A stretch of DNA of 64,000 bases from Bog-532 sp963742875 (GTDB taxonomy: Bacteria > Actinomycetota > Actinomycetes > Streptosporangiales > Streptosporangiaceae). Shown here piece after piece: positions 19,056 through 28,514 of this stretch; the first letter of the stretch is position 1; every line of letters begins with the position of its first letter. The translations under genes and the position numbers were made by a program. The stretch is taken from positions 124,001-188,000 of the forward strand of contig CAVUNO010000015.1 in the NCBI GenBank assembly GCA_963742875.1, read 5' to 3'. The notes beneath the pieces were generated by a model that ran no database searches, was not told where the DNA came from, and saw nothing but the letters and a program-made list of their open reading frames with translations.

Positions 19056-19869
19056 TCAGCGCACCAGCGGCACGACCTCACTGAGCCAGCCGGTGAACGC
19101 CTCCGCCACCGCCGCGGGATGCCGCGACAGCGCGTGGGATTCACCTTTCAGGACCACCACCCAGAACGGCGTCTTCGGGATCGGGGATGCCGAACGGATC
19201 CCTGTCCCCGTTCACGACAAGAACGCGGGCGCCTCCGTCCGCGGCCGCGCGCAACTCCGCGGCGCGGGTCGGCGGATTACTGGATCGGGCGCTGCTGGCG
19301 GCCGCGCGCAACTCCGCGGCTGGGGCAGGCGGATCAGCCGTACTGGCGCTGCCGGCCGCGCGCAACCCCGCAGCGCGGGCAGGCGGATCAGCGGTACTGG
19401 TGCTGCCGGCGGGCCCGCGGCGTCCCGGCGGACGGAGCGGGAACGCCAGCGCGATGACTCCCCTGGCCCCCACCGCCGCCGCCGTGCGGCAGGCCACCCG
19501 CGCACCATTGCTCCGGCCGCCGACGATCAGCGGAGTGCCCGGGCTCAGCGGCACCTCCTCCAGCCCGGACCACGGCCCGGACCACGGTCTGCCGCGCAGG
19601 AAGGCGATGATCTCCCGCCACGCCTCGTCCTGGCGGGCGGGCGAACCGGGTGCCCTGGCCCCTCTGATCCGGTACGGCTGGGTGACGAGCGCCGTTACAC
19701 CGCCTGCCCGGAGCGCAGCGTCCCGGACGGCCAGCAGGTCGGGCGCATTGACCGAGCCCCCGGCCCCGTGCGTGAGCACGAGGAGGAACGACGGGGGCCC
19801 GGAGGCGCTGGGCCCGCTCGGCACCGCCAGTTCAGCCCGCGCCGGGCCGTGGCTGGTCCCGATGTCCAC
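19056..19869 (-). pseudogene. Alpha/beta hydrolase (KANL3/Tex30-like), frameshifted
   Basis: The N-terminal frame (GTG 19869) gives VLTHGAGGSVNAPDLLA (oxyanion region) and VGGRSNGARVACRTAA (nucleophile elbow GRSNG), ending with VLVVNGDRDPFGIPDP. It then stops at 19141. The expected C-terminus continues in another frame to 19056: FWVVVLKGESHALSRHPAAV supplies the catalytic His, and FTGWL follows. The frame changes near 19165-19180. Between the nucleophile and acid regions lie three 57-bp repeats that enlarge the protein. It sits 11 bp downstream of uvrA on the same strand. It may be decay or an assembly error. Confidence 0.7.
19241..19411 (-). repeat. Three tandem 57-bp units inside the hydrolase gene
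   Basis: The units at 19241-19297, 19298-19354 and 19355-19411 are imperfect copies. On the coding strand each gives about 19 residues with the core RAAELRAA and ADPP. The same short motif occurs once in ordinary family members before the V-L-V-V strand, so the repeat looks like an expansion of native sequence. Confidence 0.8.
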
Positions 19870-19880
19870 GCCGGTACCGG

Positions 19881-22742
19881 TCAGACGTTCAGCATCTTCT
19901 TCAGGAACTCGCCCGTGTAGCTGTCCTCGACCATCGCCACCTGCTCCGGCGTTCCGGTCGCGATAACCGTCCCGCCGCCCGAACCGCCCTCCGGCCCGAG
20001 GTCGATGACCCAGTCCGCCGTCTTGATCACGTCAAGGTTGTGCTCGATGACGATGACCGTGTTCCCGGTGTCGACCAGCCGGCCGAGGACGCCGAGGAGC
20101 TTGCGGATGTCCTCGAAGTGCAGCCCGGTGGTGGGCTCGTCCAGCACGTAGATGGTCCGCCCGGTGGCTCGCCGCTGCAGCTCCGAGGCCAGCTTCACGC
20201 GCTGCGCCTCACCGCCGGACAGCGTGGGCGCGGGCTGGCCCAGGCGGACATAGCCCAGCCCGACGTCGACCAGGGTCTTAAGGTGCCGGTGGATGGCCGG
20301 GACGGGCTCGAAGAACTCGGCGGCCTCCTCGATCGGCATGTCCAGCACCTCGGCGATCGTCTTGCCCTTGTAGTGCACCTGCAGGGTGTCGGTGTTGTAC
20401 CGCGCACCGTGGCAGACCTCGCACGGCACGTAGACGTCCGGCAGGAACTGCATCTCGATCTTGATGGTGCCGTCACCGGAGCACGCCTCGCACCGGCCGC
20501 CCTTGACGTTGAAGGAGAACCGGCCCGGCTGGTAGCCGCGGATCTTCGCCTCGGTGGTCTGCGCGAACAGCTTGCGCACGTGGTCGAAGACACCCGTGTA
20601 GGTGGCGGGATTCGACCGCGGGGTCCGCCCGATCGGCCCCTGGTCGACGTGCACCACCTTGTCCAGCTGCTTCATCCCGGTGATCCGGGTGTGCTTGCCG
20701 GGTACGGTCCGCGCGCCGTTCAGCTCCTTGGCCAGCGCGTTGTACAGGATCTCGTTGATCAGGGTCGACTTGCCTGAGCCGGACACCCCGGTGACCGCCA
20801 CCAGGCAGCCGAGCGGGAACGCCACGTCCACGTTCCGCAGGTTGTGCTCGCTCGCGCCCTTGACCACGACCTCGCGGCTCTTCGACGGCGACCGGCGAAT
20901 CTCCGGCACGGGGATCGACGCGCGCCCGGACAGGTACGCCCCGGTCAGCGACTTCTCACTGGTGAGCAGATCCTGAACCGGCCCGGACACGACCACCCAG
21001 CCGCCGTGCTCGCCTGCCCCGGGGCCGATGTCGACCACCCAGTCGGCGGCGCGGATGGTGTCCTCGTCATGCTCCACGACGATCAGCGTGTTGCCCAGGT
21101 CGCGCAGCCGCGTCAGCGTCTCCAGCAGCCGGTTGTTGTCCCGCTGGTGCAGGCCGATCGACGGCTCATCCAGCACGTACAGCACGCCGACCAGCCCGGA
21201 CCCGATCTGGGTGGCGAGCCGGATCCGCTGTGCCTCTCCCCCGGCCAGCGTCGCCGACGCCCGGTTCAGGCTGAGGTAGTCGAGGCCCACGTCGAGCAGG
21301 AATCCGAGCCGGGCGTTGACCTCCTTCAGGATCTGGGCCGCGATCTGCCGGTCCCGTTCGGAAAGATTGATGTCGAGCATGAGCTTGGCCATCTCGCCGA
21401 TGGGCAGAGCGCAGGTGTCCGCGATCGACCGGTCGTCGATGGTGACCGCCAGCGCGATCGGCTTCAGCCGGCTTCCCCGGCACGAGGGACACGGCACCTC
21501 GCGCATGTACCCGGCGAACTTCTCCCGGCTGGAGTCGCTCTCCGCCTCGGAGTGCCGCCGCTCAACGTAGGGGATCACGCCCTCGAACGCCGTGTAGTAC
21601 GAGCGCTCCCGGCCGTACCGGTTCCGGTACCGCACGTGCACCTGATGGTCGAACCCGTTGAGCAGGGCATTGCGCGCCCGGGCCGGCAGTCCCTCCCACG
21701 GCGTGTCCAGGCTGAAGCCCAGCGCGTCCCCGAGCGCCTCGACCAGGCGGGCGAAGTAGTCGCTGACGTGCCCGCCGCTCCACGGCGCGAGCGCACCCTC
21801 GGCCAGCGTCATCGCCGGGTCCGGGACGATCAGCTCCGGGTCGACTTCCATCCGGGTGCCGAGGCCGGTGCAATCCGGGCAGGCACCCCACGGAGAGTTG
21901 AACGAGAACGAGCGCGGCTCCAGCTCGTCGAACGACAGGTCGTCGTACAGGCAGGCCAGGTGCTCCGAATACATCCGCTCGCGGTGCGGGTCGTTGTCGG
22001 GCAGGTCCACGAATTCGAGCACGACGACCCCGCCGGACAAGCCAAGCGCGGTCTCCACCGAGTCGGTCAGCCGGCGCCGCGCGGTGTCCTTGACCGCGAG
22101 CCGGTCCACGATGACCTCGATGTCGTGCTTCTCGTATTTCTTCAGCTTCGGCAGTTCGGAGCCGGAGCCGGTGGCGCTGTCGAGGCGGGTGACCTGACCG
22201 TCGACGCGGGCCCGCGAGTAGCCCTTGGTCTGCAACTCCCGGAGCAGGTCCGCGTACTCGCCCTTGCGGCCGCGGACGACCGGGGCCAGCACCTGGAACC
22301 GGGTTCCCTCCGCCAGCTCCAGTACACGGTCGACGATCTGCTGCGGGCTCTGCCGCGCGATCGGGCGGCCGCAGATCGGGCAGTGCGGCTTACCCACCCG
22401 CGCGTATAGCAGCCGCATGTAATCGTAGATCTCCGTGATCGTCCCGACCGTCGATCGCGGGTTGCGGCTGGCCGCCTTCTGGTCGATCGACACGGCCGGG
22501 GACAGCCCGTCGATGAAGTCGACGTCGGGCTTGTCCATCTGGCCCAGGAACTGGCGCGCGTACGCCGACAGCGACTCCACGTAGCGGCGCTGGCCCTCGG
22601 CGAAGATCGTGTCGAAAGCGAGGCTCGACTTCCCGGACCCGGACAGCCCGGTGAACACGATCAAGGCATCCCGTGGCAGGTCAATCGAGATGTCCTTGAG
22701 GTTGTGCTCGCGTGCGCCGCGAACGACAAGTCGGTCAGCCAC
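19881..22742 (-). CDS. uvrA: Excinuclease ABC subunit A
   Basis: UvrA recognises damaged DNA in nucleotide excision repair and loads UvrB. The 953-residue protein has both ABC ATPase modules: Walker A GLSGSGKSSLAFDTIF near residue 33 and GVSGSGKSTLINEIL in the second half. Signatures LAGGEAQRIRLATQIG and LSGGEAQRVKLASELQ and zinc-finger cysteines (CPICG, CPDCTG, CPSCRG, CEACSGDG, CEVCHG) are present. GTG 22742 gives the usual N-terminus ADRLVVRGAREHNLKD. The hydrolase pseudogene follows. Three copies of an RTGAYCRTTACGG motif lie about 210-270 bp upstream; I see no SOS box. Confidence 0.97.
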   Translation of the reverse strand: MADRLVVRGAREHNLKDISIDLPRDALIVFTGLSGSGKSSLAFDTIFAEGQRRYVESLSAYARQFLGQMDKPDVDFIDGLSPAVSIDQKAASRNPRSTVGTITEIYDYMRLLYARVGKPHCPICGRPIARQSPQQIVDRVLELAEGTRFQVLAPVVRGRKGEYADLLRELQTKGYSRARVDGQVTRLDSATGSGSELPKLKKYEKHDIEVIVDRLAVKDTARRRLTDSVETALGLSGGVVVLEFVDLPDNDPHRERMYSEHLACLYDDLSFDELEPRSFSFNSPWGACPDCTGLGTRMEVDPELIVPDPAMTLAEGALAPWSGGHVSDYFARLVEALGDALGFSLDTPWEGLPARARNALLNGFDHQVHVRYRNRYGRERSYYTAFEGVIPYVERRHSEAESDSSREKFAGYMREVPCPSCRGSRLKPIALAVTIDDRSIADTCALPIGEMAKLMLDINLSERDRQIAAQILKEVNARLGFLLDVGLDYLSLNRASATLAGGEAQRIRLATQIGSGLVGVLYVLDEPSIGLHQRDNNRLLETLTRLRDLGNTLIVVEHDEDTIRAADWVVDIGPGAGEHGGWVVVSGPVQDLLTSEKSLTGAYLSGRASIPVPEIRRSPSKSREVVVKGASEHNLRNVDVAFPLGCLVAVTGVSGSGKSTLINEILYNALAKELNGARTVPGKHTRITGMKQLDKVVHVDQGPIGRTPRSNPATYTGVFDHVRKLFAQTTEAKIRGYQPGRFSFNVKGGRCEACSGDGTIKIEMQFLPDVYVPCEVCHGARYNTDTLQVHYKGKTIAEVLDMPIEEAAEFFEPVPAIHRHLKTLVDVGLGYVRLGQPAPTLSGGEAQRVKLASELQRRATGRTIYVLDEPTTGLHFEDIRKLLGVLGRLVDTGNTVIVIEHNLDVIKTADWVIDLGPEGGSGGGTVIATGTPEQVAMVEDSYTGEFLKKMLNV

Positions 22743-22951
22743 TGGGCTCTCTGCTCTCCTGCTTGCTCGGCTGGGCTTACTTCGGTGGGCGGATCTACGT
22801 TGGTGGGCTGGGCGCAATGGGCCTTGCGGGCTCTGTGTGAACGGTGATGCCAGTGCTACGTCTGCGCAGCTCGTCCGGGGTGGAGATGGCGCCACACCAT
22901 GCTAGCCAGGGGGTCCGGCAAACCGGGCCGCTTCCGCAGCCGACCTATCCG

Positions 22952-23008
22952 GTGACCGTTACGGACCCCCAATGATCGTTACGGTCCCGGCCCCAATGAC
23001 CATTACGG
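22952..23008. repeat. Three copies of a 13-bp motif upstream of uvrA
   Basis: GTGACCGTTACGG (22952), ATGATCGTTACGG (22972) and ATGACCATTACGG (22996) are spaced 20 and 24 bp apart, near two DNA turns. They could be a regulator's binding sites for uvrA or the decayed regulator gene on the right, or a simple repeat. Confidence 0.55.
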
Positions 23009-23110
23009 CCCCGCCGCCCGCCAAGCCAGCCTCCGTTCAACACCCGTGCTCACCGGGCCCTTCCCTCCGGGCCCGGTAAATAACCGGTAAATAACTTGCG
23101 CACGCACACC

Positions 23111-23409
23111 ATGCCTGTTCCGAACACGGGCAAGGACACGGGACTGCCCGAACTGGACCCGGTGATTCACGCGCAGCCCCGGCTGCGGCTCACCGTCGCG
23201 CGCGCACGCCGGTCACCTGCCTTGCCCCCACCCGGGCCGGGCGACGGGCGCTGGAGGACTACACCGCGTCGTTGCGGAACCTCCTCACAATTTCCTCACA
23301 CGAGGGGCACGCCCGGCCCAGCGCGCCCCACGAACACCCTCCAGACCTGAAATGCTCAGACGAAACAGAACAGAGAAGGAGATCTCTCCTTGACTACTCC
23401 CTGTCTTGA
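23111..23409 (+). pseudogene. Winged-helix transcription regulator, internal deletion
   Basis: From ATG 23111 one frame reads GLPELDPVIHAQPRLRLTVA, the typical start of small winged-helix (MarR/ArsR-like) regulators. A second frame from about 23215 reads LAPTRAGRRALEDYTASLRN, the typical C-terminus of the same family. The roughly 40 residues that should hold the recognition helix between them are missing, and the frame changes at the junction. The C-terminal frame runs into the end of the tnpB element. The gene cannot encode a working regulator. Confidence 0.6.
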
Positions 23410-24730
23410 AGGACGGGGATTCCAGCCTTCGCAGGCTGGGGTTCCTGTTTCACAGCCGACCGCACCCGGGAGGACCCGGAGTGTCTGACATCGGCTCCGC
23501 AGGCATTGCCGGGGTTGCCCCCGGCTACGGCAAGACCTGCCGCCAGGATGTTCTTGGCCGCGTTGATGTCCCGGTCGTGCCGGGTGCGGCAGGACGGGCA
23601 CCGCCAGGTCCGGGTGTTCAGGCTCAGCGACGCGAGCAGATGCCCGCACGCCGAGCACGTCTTGCTGGAGGGGTACCAGCGGCCGGTCACGATCAGGTGC
23701 CGTCCCGCCCTGGCCGTCTTGTACGCCAGCATCTGGCGGAAGGTGCCGCACCCGCAGTCGGAGATGGCCTTGGCCAGCGACCGGTTGCGGACCATGTTCT
23801 TTACGGCCAGGTCTTCGATTACGATCACGTCATGGTCGCGGACCAGCCGGGCCGAGGTGCGGTGCAGGAAATCGGCGCGGGACGCGCGGACCTTCCGGTG
23901 CGCGCGGGCGACCTTTGCCCGGGCCTTGGCCCGGTTCGCGGAACCGCGCTGGCAGCGGGCCAGCCTGCGCTGATACCGGGCGAGAGCCTGTGCCCGGCGG
24001 GACAGCTTCCGCGGGTTCGCAATCTTCTGCCCGCCGGAGGTGACCGCGAAATCCTTGATACCCAGGTCGATTCCGGCGACGGCACCCGTCGCCGGGAGTT
24101 GCTCCGGGTCGGCGACCTCGACGGCGAGGCAGACGTACCAGCGCCCGCACGGGTCCCGGGAGACCGTCACCGTGGTCGGGTTGATCGACGCCGGGTCGAT
24201 GCCGGGCCAGGACCACGCGAACGCCAGTGGCGTGCCCATCTTGGCCAGGAACAATCGCCCGTCCCGGTACCGGAACCCGGACCGGGCGTATTCCGCGGAC
24301 TGGCGGCCGTTGCGGGACTTGAACCTCGGGCAGCGGGCCCGCTTGGCGAAGAAGCTGGTGTAGGCGACCTGCTGGTGCCGGATCGCCTGCTGCAACGGGA
24401 CCGCGGACACCTCGTTCAGCCAGGCCAGGTCCGGGTCGCGCTTCATGGCGGTCAGGTAGGCATTGGTCTGGGAGAAGTTCGTCCGGGCCCGCTCGCCGTG
24501 ATACCGCTGATCCCGCCAGGCCAGGGTCCGGTTCCACACCACGCGGACACAGCCGAACGTGCGGTTGAGCACGCTGGCCTGCGCCGGTGCGGGGTAGGCC
24601 CGGCACTTGTACGCCGTCCTCACACCAACCAAGCTTCTCCGATCGCACCGTTTCGGATAAGCGCGACACGCGGAAGGGGGGAGCGGCGTTTCCTCCCCGG
24701 CCTGAAGTCCGGGGTCTCCACGCCGCACTT
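23385..24730 (-). mobile_element. IS200/IS605-type element carrying only tnpB
   Basis: The right end, read leftwards, has GGAATCCCCGTCCTTCAAG, a hairpin (23399-23418) and then GTCAAGG; a second hairpin CCAGCCTTCGCAGGCTGG (23422-23439) lies in the tnpB tail. The left end, at 24691-24720, has the hairpin CCCCGGCCTGAAGTCCGGGG (24695-24714). Subterminal hairpins without inverted repeats or target duplications are usual for this family. There is no tnpA, so movement would need a transposase in trans. The element sits between a decayed regulator and the start of the YceI gene. Exact ends are inferred. Confidence 0.75.
23394..24623 (-). CDS. tnpB: TnpB RNA-guided nuclease (IS605 OrfB family)
   Basis: The 409-residue protein has an N-terminal helix-turn-helix-like region (TFGCVRVVWNRTLAWRDQRY) and an intact split RuvC nuclease: Asp in VAGIDLGIKDFAVTSGG, Glu in VIVIEDLAVKNMVRNRS, and Asp in RHDRDINAAKNILAAG. 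A zinc ribbon, CSACGH and CPSCRT, lies between the last two. TnpB proteins cut DNA guided by an RNA made from the element's right end. GTG 24623 is used as start. The intact catalytic set argues for a recently active gene. It is of a different subgroup from the tnpB at 54 kb. Confidence 0.9.
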   Translation of the reverse strand: MRTAYKCRAYPAPAQASVLNRTFGCVRVVWNRTLAWRDQRYHGERARTNFSQTNAYLTAMKRDPDLAWLNEVSAVPLQQAIRHQQVAYTSFFAKRARCPRFKSRNGRQSAEYARSGFRYRDGRLFLAKMGTPLAFAWSWPGIDPASINPTTVTVSRDPCGRWYVCLAVEVADPEQLPATGAVAGIDLGIKDFAVTSGGQKIANPRKLSRRAQALARYQRRLARCQRGSANRAKARAKVARAHRKVRASRADFLHRTSARLVRDHDVIVIEDLAVKNMVRNRSLAKAISDCGCGTFRQMLAYKTARAGRHLIVTGRWYPSSKTCSACGHLLASLSLNTRTWRCPSCRTRHDRDINAAKNILAAGLAVAGGNPGNACGADVRHSGSSRVRSAVKQEPQPAKAGIPVLQDRE

Positions 24731-24733
24731 CTG

Positions 24734-25264
24734 ATGACCGAGTCCTCATCCACCAGGCCCGCAACCACTCCGCCGCCCGGGACGTTCCGCCTCGATCCCG
24801 ATCGCGCCACCATCCGGGTCGACGGAAAGGGCATGCTCGGACTGATCCCCGTGCACGGCACGATGCGGCTCGTCTCAGGCGAGGTGACCATCGCCGACGA
24901 TCCCGGACGGTCCAGCGTACGGGCGGTCATCGACGCGGCGAGCTATTCGTCCGGGAACAGCAAGCGCGACACGGACGTCACCTCTTCCAACCTGCTCGAC
25001 GCGCAGGCCTACCCCGAGATCACGTTCAGCGGCGAGGGGGCGCGGGCACAGGGAGGCGGCTGGGTCGTCCCCGGCACGGTGACCGCGCACGGCGTGTCAG
25101 TGCCGACCGGACTGACCATCGACGACGTCCGCACCGAGGGCGGCGCCATCCGGTTCCACGCCGGCGCCACGCTGGATCGCACCCAGTTCGGCGTAACGAA
25201 GATGAAGGCCATGGCCGCCCGCACGGTCAACGTGATCATCGACGCGGTCGCCGTTCCCGCGTGA
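24734..25264 (+). CDS. YceI family lipid-binding protein
   Basis: A 176-residue lipocalin-like beta-barrel: GTFRLDPDRATIRVDGKG at the start, then SSNLLDAQAYPEITFSGE and DRTQFGVTKMKAMAARTVNV. YceI-like proteins bind polyisoprenoids or other lipids. There is no signal peptide, so it is probably cytoplasmic. ATG 24734 lies 20 bp beyond the hairpin end of the tnpB element, so its native promoter may have been displaced. Confidence 0.87.
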   Translation: MTESSSTRPATTPPPGTFRLDPDRATIRVDGKGMLGLIPVHGTMRLVSGEVTIADDPGRSSVRAVIDAASYSSGNSKRDTDVTSSNLLDAQAYPEITFSGEGARAQGGGWVVPGTVTAHGVSVPTGLTIDDVRTEGGAIRFHAGATLDRTQFGVTKMKAMAARTVNVIIDAVAVPA

Positions 25265-25357
25265 CACCCGCCCCGCCGGGGGCGGGGACAGCCGGGAGCA
25301 CCGGTCAGCGCCGTAGGGTGAACTGTGTATGACCGGAGGTATCGCCAGGAGGCACGG

Positions 25358-25729
25358 ATGGCCCCGACCAGCAATCACGGCAAGATCTGCTACCTGCAGA
25401 TCCCCGCCACCGACGTCGATACGTCGGCCCGCTTTTACTCGGAGATATTCGGCTGGGGACTGCGCCGGCACGACGATGGGACGCTGGCCTTCGACGACAC
25501 AGTCGGTGGGGTGAGCGGGATGTGGGTGACAAACCGCAAGCCATGGTTGGGTGAGCCGGGCCTGCTCGTCGACATCATGGTCGACAACGCCGAGGAGACC
25601 CTGGCCGCGATCGTCGCGCACGGCGGCGAGATCGTGCGGCCAATCGGCTGGGAGGCGCCCGAGATCACCGCGGTGTTCCGGGATTTGGCCGGCAATCTGC
25701 TCGGCATTTACCAGGAACCGGCCCAGTGA
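25358..25729 (+). CDS. VOC family (glyoxalase-like) protein
   Basis: A 123-residue vicinal oxygen chelate protein: ICYLQIPATDVDTSARFYSE at the N-terminus and EITAVFRDLAGNLLGIYQEP at the C-terminus. The start is ATG 25358, set by AGGAGG eight bases before it. The substrate is unknown. A second VOC gene follows after a 15-bp repeat array, and the two may be an old duplication. Confidence 0.82.
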   Translation: MAPTSNHGKICYLQIPATDVDTSARFYSEIFGWGLRRHDDGTLAFDDTVGGVSGMWVTNRKPWLGEPGLLVDIMVDNAEETLAAIVAHGGEIVRPIGWEAPEITAVFRDLAGNLLGIYQEPAQ

Positions 25730-25770
25730 GCGGGTTCCGGCGGCCCCAGTGAGCGGGTTCCGGCGGCCCC

Positions 25771-25860
25771 GGGGAGCGGGTCCCCGGTGAGCGGGTCCCC
25801 GGTGAGCGGGTCCCCGGTGAGCGGGTCCCCGGTGAGCCGGTCCCCGGTGAGCCGGTCCCC
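25771..25860 (+). repeat. Six 15-bp tandem repeats between two VOC genes
   Basis: The unit GGTGAGCGGGTCCCC occurs six times at 25771-25860 (last two copies GGTGAGCCGGTCCCC). It is preceded by two copies of a 23-bp unit (about 25725-25770) containing AGTGAGCGGGTTCCGGCGG, the first of which overlaps the stop of the upstream gene. Every 15-bp copy but the first holds GTGAGC, the same bases as the start of the following gene (GTG AGC at 25873), so it may be expanded from that start region. Confidence 0.88.
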
Positions 25861-25872
25861 CCGGGTGGCCCG

Positions 25873-26250
25873 GTGAGCGAGGAGCCCTCGGTATTCCGGC
25901 CGGGGGCGGTCAGCTATCTGCGCATTCCGGCGCCGGACCCCGGACGGCTGGCCAACTTCTACCGGGGCACGTTCGGCTGGATTATCCGCGGTGATCCCGG
26001 CGAGCCGAGTTTCACGGCCGGAAGCGGGCACGTGATCGGCCACTTCATGCCGGACCTGCCCGTCGGCGGGGACGCCGGCGTACGGCCGTACATCTACGTG
26101 GAACACATCGATGAGAGCCTCGGCCGGGTCACGGCGCACGGCGGGGAGGTCACGGTGCCGCCGTACCCGGAGGGCGATCTGTGGGTGGCATTGTTCCGCG
26201 ATCCGGCGGGGAACATCATCGGCGTATGGCAGCAAGGTGCCCGATCGTAA
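25873..26250 (+). CDS. VOC family (glyoxalase-like) protein
   Basis: A 125-residue VOC fold protein: VSYLRIPAPDPGRLANFYRG and LWVALFRDPAGNIIGVWQQG are the paired beta-alpha-beta-beta-beta units. GTG 25873 is the start, just after the 15-bp repeat array. The function is unknown; it is related in plan to the VOC gene upstream. Confidence 0.82.
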   Translation: MSEEPSVFRPGAVSYLRIPAPDPGRLANFYRGTFGWIIRGDPGEPSFTAGSGHVIGHFMPDLPVGGDAGVRPYIYVEHIDESLGRVTAHGGEVTVPPYPEGDLWVALFRDPAGNIIGVWQQGARS

Positions 26251-26317
26251 TCAACTGATTGCGATTGGCGTTCATCGACACCAAGCGGCCGGGGTCTGCG
26301 GCCCGTACGATGGCCAC

Positions 26318-26980
26318 GTGACCTACACCGGGAACGTGAAAGTCGGCGGGCCGCCGGACACCCGTGAGATCGATGGCCTCACGATCACGAAGCTGGCCGT
26401 CGGCCCGATGGACAACAACGCCTACCTGCTGCGCGACGTGGCGACGGGCGAGGGCGTGCTCATCGACGCGGCGAACGAGGCGGACCGGCTGATCGAGATG
26501 ATCGGCGGCACGCCCATCACCTGGATCGTGACCACGCACCGGCACTACGATCACTGGCAGGCCCTGGCCGAGGTCCAGCAGGCCACCGGCGCGGTGATCG
26601 TCGCCCACACCGAGGACGCGGGCGAACTGCCCATCCCCGTGGACGACGACATCACCGACGGGGACATCCTGCGGTTCGGTGACGCGGCCGTGTCCGTCAT
26701 CAACCTGCGCGGGCACACCCTGGGCAGCGTCGCGCTCTGCTATGACGCCGGGGGCCGGCTGGCCGGGTCGCCGCACCTGTTCACCGGCGACTCGCTGTTC
26801 CCGGGCGGCCCGGGCAAGACGACGAACCCGAAGGACTTCACGTCGCTGATGGATGACCTGGAGGAGCGGGTGTTCGGGCCGCTGCCGGACCCGACCTGGG
26901 TGTACCCCGGCCACGGTAACGACACCACCCTCGGCGCGGAGCGCCCCCACCTGGCCGAATGGCGTGCCCGCGGCTGGTGA
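26318..26980 (+). CDS. MBL-fold metallo-hydrolase
   Basis: A 220-residue metallo-beta-lactamase fold hydrolase of the glyoxalase II-like type. The metal motif HxHxDH appears in TTHRHYDHWQALAEV; later ligands are in NLRGHTLGSVALCY, FTGDSLFPGG and VYPGHGNDTTL. GTG 26318 (TYTGNVKVGG) is the likely start. It may hydrolyse thioesters such as S-lactoylglutathione analogues; this actinomycete would use mycothiol or another thiol instead of glutathione. Confidence 0.87.
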   Translation: MTYTGNVKVGGPPDTREIDGLTITKLAVGPMDNNAYLLRDVATGEGVLIDAANEADRLIEMIGGTPITWIVTTHRHYDHWQALAEVQQATGAVIVAHTEDAGELPIPVDDDITDGDILRFGDAAVSVINLRGHTLGSVALCYDAGGRLAGSPHLFTGDSLFPGGPGKTTNPKDFTSLMDDLEERVFGPLPDPTWVYPGHGNDTTLGAERPHLAEWRARGW

Positions 26981-27098
26981 TCCCCAGACCGGCTACGGCG
27001 GCGCGATCACTTCTATCGCCTGTTGGGTTGTCATGTGAGAAGGGCATGTAGGCGGGGTCAACGCTAGCCCTGCCGATGGGGTGGCGGAGGAGGGGCGG

Positions 27099-28511
<1,413 letters not shown>

Positions 28512-28514
28512 GAC

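Noticed and set aside
25725..25870. Possible CRISPR-like array or attachment site
   Set aside because: The units are contiguous without spacers, and no integrase or cas gene is near.
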